Assembly: GCA_964016875.1 (NCBI GenBank)
Contig: OZ024725.1
Span: 49,273,927 to 49,337,926 of the forward strand
Direction: 5' to 3'
Length of the DNA stretch: 64,000 bases
Origin: Fallopia convolvulus
Lineage: Eukaryota; Streptophyta; Magnoliopsida; Caryophyllales; Polygonaceae
Shown here: positions 35,159-44,539 of the stretch, piece after piece
Layout of the letters: every line of letters begins with the position of its first letter
Position numbering within the stretch: the first letter of the stretch is position 1
Position numbers and translations under genes: made by a program
The notes under the pieces: generated by a model
Told to the model about the DNA's origin: nothing
What the model saw: the letters and a program-made list of their open reading frames with translations, nothing else
Database searches by the model: none

Positions 35159-36375
35159 GGATCCTACAAAATAATCAAGATTTTTCCAAGATAAGATCCA
35201 CTCAAAAATAGATAGGTACGAGACCCCATACTTGGTCTCGAATAAATCTCGGAATTTATTCGTAAACTACCCAATTGGGTCGTTCACGATTCTGGGCTCG
35301 GATTGGTCGATGATGCTGTGCAGGGTCGTTAACGAGCCTGGGTGGGTCGTTAACGAGCCGCCGAGAGCAAAACCAGAATATTCCGAATTTTAATCTACCT
35401 TAAATTCAGCACAAATCAAGCATGCAATCTTCTATATTTTTACACATATCCCTCATTGGGTATAAGCACCCCATACTTACTCAATTACCCATCCCGATCA
35501 TGCTATAATTACCCGAAATTTTGACATGCAAAGTTCGAACTTTAAGATTCTTAGCCAAGAAAAATTCATGCTTTCCTAACTAAAGGATTGCAATAGATAA
35601 TCTAACATGAATAATCTTTCCTAAGACATGAACAACTAAGCATAATCAAGAATTTTTATGGACAAAATCAAGCATGCAAATCGACCTTTCTAAGAACACG
35701 ATTCAAGATACGAAATTTCGACCCTATAGAAAAATCAATCATGCAATTCCGAGCAAGGGTTTAAAAATCATACCGGAGAATCGAGAAATTGAAGAACAAG
35801 GGTCGGAATCGGGGTGGTTAACGAGCTTGGTCTCGTCGGTGAACGGTTTCCGAGCTCCGGTAACGACGTCCTCTCGGTGGTCGGTGGAGTGGGGGATTCC
35901 GAATCGGTGGGAGAGAAGGGAGAGGGATTGAGAGCTTTTTGAGTTTGAGGGAGTGTGAATTTGAGAGGGTTGTGGTAGATTTAGGGAAGGAGTAAAAGGG
36001 GTTTATATAGGAGGGGAAAGGGTAGGGGGGGCGGTGGCGGCTAGGGTTAAAAAAGATAGATTAGGATAGAATTCTTACCTGCCCCGTATCCTGACGAGTC
36101 GGGTCTTCGAACCGGGTCGTTAACGACCCTGGGTGGGTCGTTAACGAGCCACCGTGGCCTCTTTGAGTGATTTTTCGATCCCTTTCTCCTGAAATCTTGT
36201 TAGCTCAAAAATTCTAATTTCTATCCTAACTAAAACTAAAAAGAAAAACAAAAGAAAGCTAAGAAATAATCTAAAAAGAAAAAGAAAATAAAATAAAAAC
36301 TAAACATATTCTAAAAAGCGGGTTGCCTCCCGTAAGCGCTATTTTTTAACGTCGTTAGCCCGACGAGCTCCCTTG

Positions 36376-38397
36376 CTAGTCTGATGATATGAGAGCCATG
36401 GTGACTCTTATCTCTTCAGCCGGATCAGTCTGCTCATGGAATTTCTTCAGCCTGTGTCCATTAACCTTGAAGATGACGCCTCGGTTATCGGTCAACTCTA
36501 CTGCTCCGTGAGGATAAATGTGATGAACCACAAATGGCCCACTCCATCGTGTCCTGAGTTTTCCTGGGAATAATCGGAGTCTAGAATTGAAGAGAAGTAC
36601 CTTATCGCCGACTTGGTAAGTTTTGGGCACCAATTTCCGATCATGCCACCTTTTGGTGCGCTCCTTGTAGATTTCAGCATTTTCGTACGCCTTCAGCCTC
36701 AATTCTTCTAATGCTTGCAAGTCCATGAATCTTTTTGCTCCTGCCGCGTCGAGGTTCATGTTGATCTCCTTGAGAGCCCATAATGCCTTATGCTCCATCT
36801 CGACCGGTAAATGACATGCCTTGCCATACACTAAATTATAGGGGGTGGTGCGGAGAGGCGTCTTGTATGCTGTCCTATATGCCCACAGAGTGTCATCCAA
36901 CTTGGAGGACCAATCCTTCCTAGAACGGGAGACTGTCTTCTCCAATATGCTCTTTATTTGCCTGTTTGAAACTTCAACCTGGCCACTCGTTTGGGGATGA
37001 TAGGGCGTTGCCACCCGATGAGATACCCCATACTTAGCTAAAAGGGCTTCAAAACTCCGCTCAATGAAATGGGAACCACCATCACTGATAAGGACTCTTG
37101 GAACGCCGAACCTGGGAAAAATATTGGTCTTGATGAATTTAGCCACGCTCTTAGTGTCGTTAGTCCTTGTAGCAACAACTTCTACCCACTTAGATACATA
37201 ATCAACCGCAACTAGGATGTACTTGTAGGGTCCTGAGGCGGGAAACGGTCCCATGAATTCAATGCCCCACACATCAAATAGCTCAACTTCTAATATCCCA
37301 GTTAGTGGATTTTCATGACTCCAAGTTATGTTGCCTGAGCGTTGGCATCCATCACATGCTGTCACATAAGCTTGCACATCTTTGAACATGGTTGGCCAAT
37401 AGAGACCACTTTGAAGAATCTTCGCAGTAGTCTTGAATCCTTTTGCATGACCTCCAGTTGGAAGTGTGTGACATTGACGGATCACATTTTCAATCTCTTC
37501 TTCTGGAACACAACGCCTAAAGAGGTGATCGCTCCCTTGCTTAAACAAGTAAGGGCCATCCCAATAGTATTGTTTCACATCATGGAGAAATTTCTTCTTC
37601 TTTTGTGGGGTAAGGCCCTCGGGAATTATGCCTCCTACAAGATAGTTAGCAAAATCCGCAAACCAAGGGGCTTTTGACCCTTTAATAGCTTGGATTGATA
37701 TTGAGGAAGAAGAAATGGAAGAAGTAGAAGGAGTAAAATTTATTCGAAAAGACTTAGTTTCAGAAAACTTACCTGGATGGGTCGTTAACGAGCTAGGATT
37801 TATTATTTGGACCTCGGTACCGACCTCTCGTGGCTCAGTAACGACCTGATTGACTGATATGCCGACCCAATCTGAACATTTTCCTTTGTTATTTGTGTCT
37901 TCCAGCCTCGGCACCTCGTTAACGACCCTGAAGGGGTCGGTGATGAGGGTCTTGTGGATTTCGACCTCGTTCAACAGGAGGTGTTCGTCGGGTCTGGAAT
38001 CATTTATTGGCACCTCATTGCTAGACTCGGTGATATGCTCTGCTGGCAATCTGGACAAGTGATCTGCCACTAGATTTTCTGCTCCCTTTTTGTCTCTTAT
38101 TTCATGGTCGAATTCCTGCAGTAAGAGCATCCAACGAAGCAATCTAGGTTTGGCATCTTTTTTAGCCATTAAGTATCTAACAACTTCATGGTCAGTATAA
38201 ACGATCACTTTGGATCCAACAAGGTAGGACCGGAATTTCTCAAAGGCAAATACCACAGCAAGGAATTCCTTCTCCGTTGTGGTGTACTTACTCTGCGCCT
38301 CATCCAGCGTCTTACTGGTGTAATAAATGGTGTGGAGTTTTTTGTCCTTCCGTTGCCCTAAGACTGCGCCAACTGCATAATCACTAGCATCACACAT
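36376..38397 (-). CDS. RNase H and integrase part of pol, outer Athila
   Basis: 673 codons, in frame with the RT part once the TAG is ignored. RNase H: CDASDYAVGAVLGQ, TEKEFLAVVFAFEKFRSYL, VYTDHEVVRYL, DHLSRL. A spacer of about 120 residues, rich in NEVPR and VVNEV, follows. Integrase: zinc-binding H/H/CDGC region, then the catalytic core (FDVWGIEFMGPF, LISDGGSHF, TSGQVEVSNRQ) and a C-terminal DNA-binding region. The first catalytic residue, normally Asp in WGID, is Glu here, while the second Asp and the Glu remain. The N-terminal Met is not a true start: this is the downstream part of one polyprotein. It ends at TAG 36376-36378. Confidence 0.88.
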   Translation of the reverse strand: MCDASDYAVGAVLGQRKDKKLHTIYYTSKTLDEAQSKYTTTEKEFLAVVFAFEKFRSYLVGSKVIVYTDHEVVRYLMAKKDAKPRLLRWMLLLQEFDHEIRDKKGAENLVADHLSRLPAEHITESSNEVPINDSRPDEHLLLNEVEIHKTLITDPFRVVNEVPRLEDTNNKGKCSDWVGISVNQVVTEPREVGTEVQIINPSSLTTHPGKFSETKSFRINFTPSTSSISSSSISIQAIKGSKAPWFADFANYLVGGIIPEGLTPQKKKKFLHDVKQYYWDGPYLFKQGSDHLFRRCVPEEEIENVIRQCHTLPTGGHAKGFKTTAKILQSGLYWPTMFKDVQAYVTACDGCQRSGNITWSHENPLTGILEVELFDVWGIEFMGPFPASGPYKYILVAVDYVSKWVEVVATRTNDTKSVAKFIKTNIFPRFGVPRVLISDGGSHFIERSFEALLAKYGVSHRVATPYHPQTSGQVEVSNRQIKSILEKTVSRSRKDWSSKLDDTLWAYRTAYKTPLRTTPYNLVYGKACHLPVEMEHKALWALKEINMNLDAAGAKRFMDLQALEELRLKAYENAEIYKERTKRWHDRKLVPKTYQVGDKVLLFNSRLRLFPGKLRTRWSGPFVVHHIYPHGAVELTDNRGVIFKVNGHRLKKFHEQTDPAEEIRVTMALISSD

Positions 38398-38415
38398 AAT
38401 CTCGAAGGGTAGTGT

Positions 38416-39919
38416 CTAATCTGGAGACTGCATAATGGGGGCAGACACGAGGGCAGCTCTTAACCTGTAAAATGCTTCAAGACATTCTGGAGACAGCTCA
38501 AACACTACATCTTTCATTAGTAGGTTAGTCAAAGGTTTAGCTATCTTAGAAAAATCCTGAATAAATCGTCTGTAAAAGCCAACATGCCCTAAAAAACTCC
38601 TAATGTCTCTTACAAAAGAAGGAGGAGGTAGTTTTTCAATAAGCTCAATTTTTGCTCTATCTACTTCTATCCCTCTTTTAGAGACAAGGTGTCCTAGTAC
38701 TATCCCCTCTTGAACCATGAAATGACATTTTTCCCAGTTTAGCACAAGATTGGTTTCTTCACATCTTTTAAGCACTCGTGCAAGATTAGCAAGACAAGAA
38801 TCAAATGAAGAACCATAAACAGAAAAGTCATCCATGAAAACCTCTACAATATCCTCTATCATATCTGAAAAAATGGCCATCATACATCTTTGAAAGGTAG
38901 CAGGGGCATTGCAAAGCCCAAATGGCATTCTTTTATAAGCAAAGGTTCCATAGGTACATGTAAAGGTTGTTTTCTCTTGGTCATCAGGATGAATGGGAAT
39001 CTGCCAAAAGCCGCTATAGCCATCTAAATAACAGAAATAATCATGCTGGGCTAAGCATTCTAACACCTGATCTATGAAAGGAAGCGGAAAATGATCTTTT
39101 CTAGTAGCACTATTAAGCTTCCTATAATCAATGCACATCCTCCAACTAGTGGTGGTTCTAGTAGGAATAAGCTCTCCCTTTTCATTTTCTATCACAGTCA
39201 TCCCCCCTTTCTTTGGGACTACATGGACCGGACTCACCCATTGGTTGTCCGAAATAGGAAATATGATCCCAACATCAAGTAACTTAACAATTTCCTTTTT
39301 AACTACATCCTTCATATTAGGATTTAACCTACGTTGATGCTCTATGGTGGGTTTATGTTTGTCCTCCATGTAAATCCTATGCATGCAGAGAGAAGGGGAT
39401 ATGCCAGTTATATCATCTAGGGAGTAGCCTATGGCTTTTCTATGCATCTTAAGCACATTCAGGAGTTTTCCTACTTCCTCATCGTTTAATTCAACATTAA
39501 TGATGACAGGTAGAGTAGAATTAGGACCGAGGAATTTCATACCTGAGGGAATCTGGCAGAGGTTTAAGTGTTGGGGATGGTTCAGCAGGGATTAGAATCG
39601 GCTCTTCTGGTTCCGTCTTCAACACTTCCTCAAAGCATTCAAAGGCTGAGATTTCGCTATCTTCGGCTAGGGTCGTTAACGAACCTGGAGTGGTCGTTAA
39701 CGAGCCTGCGTCTTCTGCCAGGAGAATCGGTAATGATGCTGGAGGACTCGTTACTGAAACTGTAGTGGTTATTTCTGCCCATCTTTGCCCTGAAACTTTA
39801 TCACCGTATGCTGATCTTCCTATAGGGTCTCCACATTCAATGATCTCCTTGTGGGTGTAGAGCATCTTGACTTCAGCTTTTTCGGACTCCTTGGATTCTT
39901 TGAATCGGAATTCCGTCAT
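38416..39919 (-). pseudogene. reverse transcriptase part of pol, outer Athila (frameshift and stop)
   Basis: The frame open from 39919 carries the protease-RT linker (LKPLPDSLRYEI). A one-base shift near 39540 moves the coding sequence into the next frame, where RT follows: WVSPVHVVPKKGGMTV, RMCIDYRKLNSATRKDHFPLPFIDQ, FGLCNAPATFQRCM, catalytic VFMDDFSVYG, and LGHLVSKRGIEVD. It then ends at TAG (38418-38416) where a Trp codon is expected before LPFEIMCDASDYAVG. The RT core itself, including the DD pair, is intact. It copies element RNA into DNA in cytoplasmic particles. Confidence 0.88.
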
Positions 39920-39970
39920 CTCATCCCCTATTTCGAAAGTTAGGAGTCCTCTCCTAACATCGATTATGGC

Positions 39971-42292
39971 TCATGTTGTAGCAAGGAATGGTCTTCCCAA
40001 AATAATAGGCACAACCGGATCTTCGGGCATTGTCATAACGATGAAGTCGTTAGGAACAAAGAAATTGCCCACTTGAACTGGAAAGTCTTCTATCAGCCCT
40101 GTTGGTTTGATGCAAGATCCGTCTGCCATATAAAGCCGCATGTTGATGGGCTCCAGTGGTCCCATATTAGCTTTTGACCAGATTGAAAGCGGAACGAGAC
40201 TAGCACTGGCACCTAGATCGCATAAAGCTTTGAGTTTGTGGTTGCCTATGCCGATTGTGATTGCAAACCTCCCGGGGTCTCCTAGCTTTTCTGGTAAAGC
40301 TATCGATCTGACTTCATCCTGCAGCTCTGTAATGGGCCTTTTCCTGCTAAGAATATCTTTCAAAAATTTTGTGTAAGCCGGCATTTCGCTTAGGGCCTCA
40401 GCGAATGGGATGGAAATATTAATGCCCTGAATAATCTTAACGAAACGCTTGAACTTACTCTCAGTAGAGTCCATAGATTTCTTAGCTGGAAATGGAAGAG
40501 ATTTCACCATTCTCGGAACCAAGTTAGGCTCGAGAGGTGAGAGTACCAGGTCGACACTGGGGTCGATTGATGTCCTCGGCGGGTCGTTACCGACCCTGGT
40601 GGGGTCGTTAACTACCCTGGGGTTGAGAGGAAGGCTCGGTTTAGAGAACTTACCTGGGGTAGGATCGTCAGGAATCCTCGGAGCCTCGTCATCCTTGTTT
40701 GTAGGCTCGGTATGTGCTCTCGCTGGCTCGTTAACGAGCTGGTTGGCGAGATCTTGTTCCTCCTTCTCTTCAGCTTGAATTCTCTCCGGTAGTGTCTTCC
40801 CACTCCTGAGGTGTACCGCTGCTATTTGGCCCCTAGGGTTCTCCTCGGGGCGGCCCGGGAGTTGCCCTTGTGGTCTTGGAATCCGTGCAGCTAGGTCCCC
40901 TAGTTGGGAATCAACACTCCTCTTCCAAATATCGAACTCTCCCCATCTTTTATCTTGTCGGTTCATTTTGGCTTGAACGTCATCAACTTTGTTGTTCACT
41001 CCGTTGATGCTTTCCTTTATCTCCTGAACCCATGATGGCGTCTCTTGATGGCCTGGAGGTCGATATGGTGCAGGTCGTCTATCTGGTGGGGGCCCTGCAT
41101 AGTTTTGACTTGTGTTCTGATTGCCCCATGGTTGATAGTTGTTCGACCTGTCATTATAACTAGGCTGGTTCCTGTAGGGTCCTCTCATGTAATTCATCTC
41201 AGCTATTGTCTCAGCGGTTCTAACCTGCTCAATGTTAGTGCAAGCAGAAGTATTATGTGCAGAAGAACCACATTCTTGACATGATTGAGAGGATTTCAGA
41301 AAACTTACCTGTTTCCTTAGACGGTTGACCTCATCTTGTAAGAATTGATTTTTAACATCGGGGTCAACTTCATCTCGATTGGGTACATAGAGACATTTTT
41401 GAGTTTGTGGAGTCTGCTGGGTTCCATACATAGCATCGTAATTCGCCAACTTATCCAACAGTTCCCACGCCTCTGTCGGGTTCATCTCTATAAAACCGCA
41501 CGCAGTATGCGTGTTGATGCGGTTCTTGGTCTCTGCGTTGGTACCCTGGAAAAAGATTTCTTGCAAAACATATAAAGGTTGCCCATGAGTAGGGCACTGT
41601 CTAAGCATCTCCTTGAATCTTTCCCATGTTTCAACGAATGTTTCATTAGGCAACTGGTGATAGGAGGTGATGCGTTTCCTCAATTCTGTTGTCTTAGCAA
41701 GAGGGAAAAACTTTGTAAGAAATTGATCATACAAAGCTTTCCAAGTCCTGATAGACTTAGAAGGTAGGCTCTCCAACCAGTTCAGGGCCTTTCCAGTAAG
41801 AGACCATCTAAAAGCTTTTAATAGAACATATTCTAATGAGACACCTTCAACAGCTATGGTATCACATAAATCAAGAAAATTTCTAATATGCTCCATAGGG
41901 CACTCAGCAGGTTTCCCTTCAAACTGAGCCCTTTTTATTAAGGATATAAATTGAGACTTGATCTCAAAAGGTTTCTCTATCGCTGGAAGCACAATAGGAG
42001 ATTCTGGCACCCTCAGTTCCGGATGCATGTATTGTTTGGCATTCCTTGGATAGGCATCTAGCTCTTCTTGTAGTCGAGCCTTGTCAGCTCGTTGACGCTC
42101 AACTTCAGCGTCTGCGCCGTCCTTCTCGGCTTTCAGTGCCTCCATCTGGGTCCGGAGTATCTCTAACTCGCGAGCCATCTCTTCTGCTGTGGCCATGGCT
42201 CGGTTTTCTCGGAGTCGACGGTGCAGGGAACGTTCGGGTTCTGAGTAATAACCTGTGTTATCAAACTGAAGCCTTCTTCGTCCTACCGGCAT
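39971..42292 (-). CDS. gag and aspartic protease of the outer Athila element (ends at premature stop)
   Basis: 773 aa. An N-terminal coiled-coil-like region (EEMARELEILRTQMEALKAE) is followed by the retrotransposon gag domain (about residues 110-260, FLDLCDTIAVEGV ... WLESLPSKS ... TFVETWERFKEML), then a cysteine knuckle (SCQECGSSAHNTSACT), a Gln/Pro-rich linker, and a protease with active site LCDLGASAS near residue 700. Gag builds the particle and the protease matures it. The linker contains VND/NEP tracts encoded by TCGTTAACGA cassettes. The reading frame stops at TGA (39973-39971) inside the protease tail. The inner copy has a sense codon there and the frame continues beyond, so this is a nonsense mutation. 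Confidence 0.85.
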   Translation of the reverse strand: MPVGRRRLQFDNTGYYSEPERSLHRRLRENRAMATAEEMARELEILRTQMEALKAEKDGADAEVERQRADKARLQEELDAYPRNAKQYMHPELRVPESPIVLPAIEKPFEIKSQFISLIKRAQFEGKPAECPMEHIRNFLDLCDTIAVEGVSLEYVLLKAFRWSLTGKALNWLESLPSKSIRTWKALYDQFLTKFFPLAKTTELRKRITSYHQLPNETFVETWERFKEMLRQCPTHGQPLYVLQEIFFQGTNAETKNRINTHTACGFIEMNPTEAWELLDKLANYDAMYGTQQTPQTQKCLYVPNRDEVDPDVKNQFLQDEVNRLRKQVSFLKSSQSCQECGSSAHNTSACTNIEQVRTAETIAEMNYMRGPYRNQPSYNDRSNNYQPWGNQNTSQNYAGPPPDRRPAPYRPPGHQETPSWVQEIKESINGVNNKVDDVQAKMNRQDKRWGEFDIWKRSVDSQLGDLAARIPRPQGQLPGRPEENPRGQIAAVHLRSGKTLPERIQAEEKEEQDLANQLVNEPARAHTEPTNKDDEAPRIPDDPTPGKFSKPSLPLNPRVVNDPTRVGNDPPRTSIDPSVDLVLSPLEPNLVPRMVKSLPFPAKKSMDSTESKFKRFVKIIQGINISIPFAEALSEMPAYTKFLKDILSRKRPITELQDEVRSIALPEKLGDPGRFAITIGIGNHKLKALCDLGASASLVPLSIWSKANMGPLEPINMRLYMADGSCIKPTGLIEDFPVQVGNFFVPNDFIVMTMPEDPVVPIILGRPFLATT

Positions 42293-42385
42293 ACACTGAG
42301 AAAACAGACAAAGAAAACAAAAATTAAAAACAAAAACGGGGTCGGGTTATTCCCGATCCCAAAGATAAACTAACAACTCGTTGCT

Positions 42386-42403
42386 TCCCCGACAACGGCG
42401 CCA
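42386..42403 (-). promoter_or_regulatory. primer binding site, outer Athila
   Basis: TGGCGCCGTTGTCGGGGA in minus orientation, 3 bp from the LTR. It is the tRNA-Asp-type PBS used by many plant Tat/Athila elements. Confidence 0.85.
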
Positions 42404-42406
42404 ATT

Positions 42407-43912
42407 TGTTGATAGGGTTTCTCGGCCAACAAATAAATTTGTAAGTCAAGACCTCGCCGAGTATAGCGAAGTCAGGATCGTTCCACAGGAAGCAAGGTTG
42501 TTCGTTATCAATCTACCAAAAATCAAGCAAAAACAAATAAAAACACTCACGAGCAGCCTCGTTAACGACGTTGTCAAGGTCGTTAACGAACCACCGAACA
42601 CAAAACACTTCAAATAACGACCTAATTATAATCTAATTAAGATTCGATACCGAGGCAAGTACTCAACAACGAAAATTCACCAGAAATAATTCAAATAAAA
42701 CAAAAATCTAGGACTAGGGACACCACAACATAGCCAAGCATAAGAATTCATAAGAAGATAAGATCATGCCTTTAAACAGATAGAGTCATCAACTTTCGTT
42801 GACTTAGCAAGTAAATTAACAAACTTTCGCATCCTAATTCACTTAATTGCTTGTCTTGGATCTAAAGCTTGAAACTTTCGTTTTCAAACAATATCAACCT
42901 TCAAGTTACTAACTACCTCTTTCAATTAAGTTAAAAACTCAAATTACCTCCACTTTCGTTTTGGTATAAGCACAACAAACAATTCTCAATCAAAGATAAA
43001 AGGCATTCACAACTCAATCTTACTCATCCAACATGCTCAACTATGCCGGGCTTAACCCCGATCCTAGAAAAGGAAACTACTCACTAATCATAACTAAGAA
43101 ACTAAAAACTTCAATCAAAAGAAACATTGAAACAAAACTCAAACTCGAATTAATAAGAAATATATCGTCTTACAGAGATTTAGAAGAAACCGAAAAACAT
43201 CAAAATACCGAACCAAAATCACGATCAACGACCCCGGTGACTATCGTCTACCGAGCCTCGACGGTCCTTCTCCGATCCGACTTTCTCTCTCTCGGCCCTT
43301 CGAAAATCTCCTCCTCAAAATCCTCCTCCCAAAAGCTTCCCCTTTCTATGCTAGATAGAAGGGTATTTATACTAAAAAGCTAAAAAATAAAAAGGCTAAA
43401 AGATATAAACTTTCCTAAAAAGATAGAAACAATCCCTAAAAGATAGAAATAAAATCTAAAAAGATATTAAGACCTAAAATACATATTCTAATAACCCCAA
43501 AAGATTCTAAAAAGATACTCAACCGACACGGAAATAAATTCCCGCTCAGGATCGGTGAATTATAAAATAAATACTCCAAATCTTCTTCTTCGTGGCCTCG
43601 TTAACGAGCCCTCACAACCTCGTTAACGAGCCTGGACTTTGTTTTCTTCCACACTTCCTCTTGGGATCTCGAGCTTTGACTTCTTAAATCTTGCACTCCT
43701 CCGTCTTTCGCTGTAATGCTCCAAATTCAACTCCATTTAGCTCCTTTCCTCGCTAAAACCTACAAAATTCACAAAATAGCGTAGATTCCACTCTTTTCAC
43801 AGAAATATGCAAAACTATCTAAAAACACTCAAAACTAAACCTAAACTGAACAAAACTAAACCTATTAAGCAAAGAAAACCTACTAAAAACTATACTAAAA
43901 ATGCGAACATCA
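42407..43912 (-). repeat. 5' LTR of the outer Athila element
   Basis: In minus orientation it starts TGATGTTCGC and ends CCTATCAACA, followed by the PBS. It contains a TATA box (agtataaataccc, about 43360-43375 in reverse) and two pairs of TCGTTAACGA palindromes (42559 and 42580; 43597 onward). Confidence 0.93.
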
Positions 43913-43917
43913 TGATG

Positions 43918-44539
43918 ATAGAAGTATACTTTTTATATGAGAGTTTTAAAATAGCAAATTAAAAGCAAATCTTTTGAATGCATGACCTTTTTTACAATGT
44001 ATTTATGGATTTTTATCTATTCATTGGTCTAATTAAAGCTATTTTTGATGATATGCTTCGAAAATAGAAAAATGCTTTTTTTGATGATAGGCTGTTTGAT
44101 ACTGTCATCAGAATAGGGGGTAAAGGTTCATTTGTACCAATGCATGCATGGATGTGTAATAAATGAATGTGATCTGAGAGAATATGAGAGAATTCAAACA
44201 TATTCAATCAATATATGCATTTGTTGATTTGATTTTGTTTTAAATGACAATTGTAAAGACAATAGTGATGACAACTTTATGATGACAGTAATAAAAACAA
44301 TTGAATAGTACTGGATATTGATGACAACAATTTTATGATGACAGTAACAGAAATATTGGATATCGATGACAACATCAGGAACAGTTGAATAGTGTTGGAT
44401 ATTGATGACAACAGTTTTATGATGACAGTAACAGAATACTGTATTGGATATCGATGAAAACAATCCGATTGTACTGATGACAACAGAAGAAAAAGAACTG
44501 ATGACAGCAAAAAAAAAGATCCTGGAAATGAAGGAAACT
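43918..44539. other. MULE spacer between SUMO-like gene and transposase
   Basis: Continuation of the Ulp1/SUMO MULE after the Athila insertion. Rich in gatgacaacagt motifs (44240-44520). No ORF. Confidence 0.6.

Larger units (their letters stand above)
21993..43912 (-). mobile_element. Athila-type Ty3/gypsy retrotransposon (outer copy)
   Basis: Bounded by near-identical LTRs of about 1505 bp (21993-23497 and 42407-43912) that begin TG and end CA, with the exact 5-bp target duplication TGATG (21988-21992 and 43913-43917). On the minus strand the order is 5' LTR, PBS, gag-protease, reverse transcriptase, RNase H, integrase, Athila ORF-1-like gene, 3' LTR. The inner element 23504-33202 lies between the internal region and the 3' LTR. 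Without it the element is about 12.2 kb. Gag-pol carries at least two nonsense codons and one frameshift, so it is not autonomous now. The near-identity of its LTRs points to recent insertion. Confidence 0.93.
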
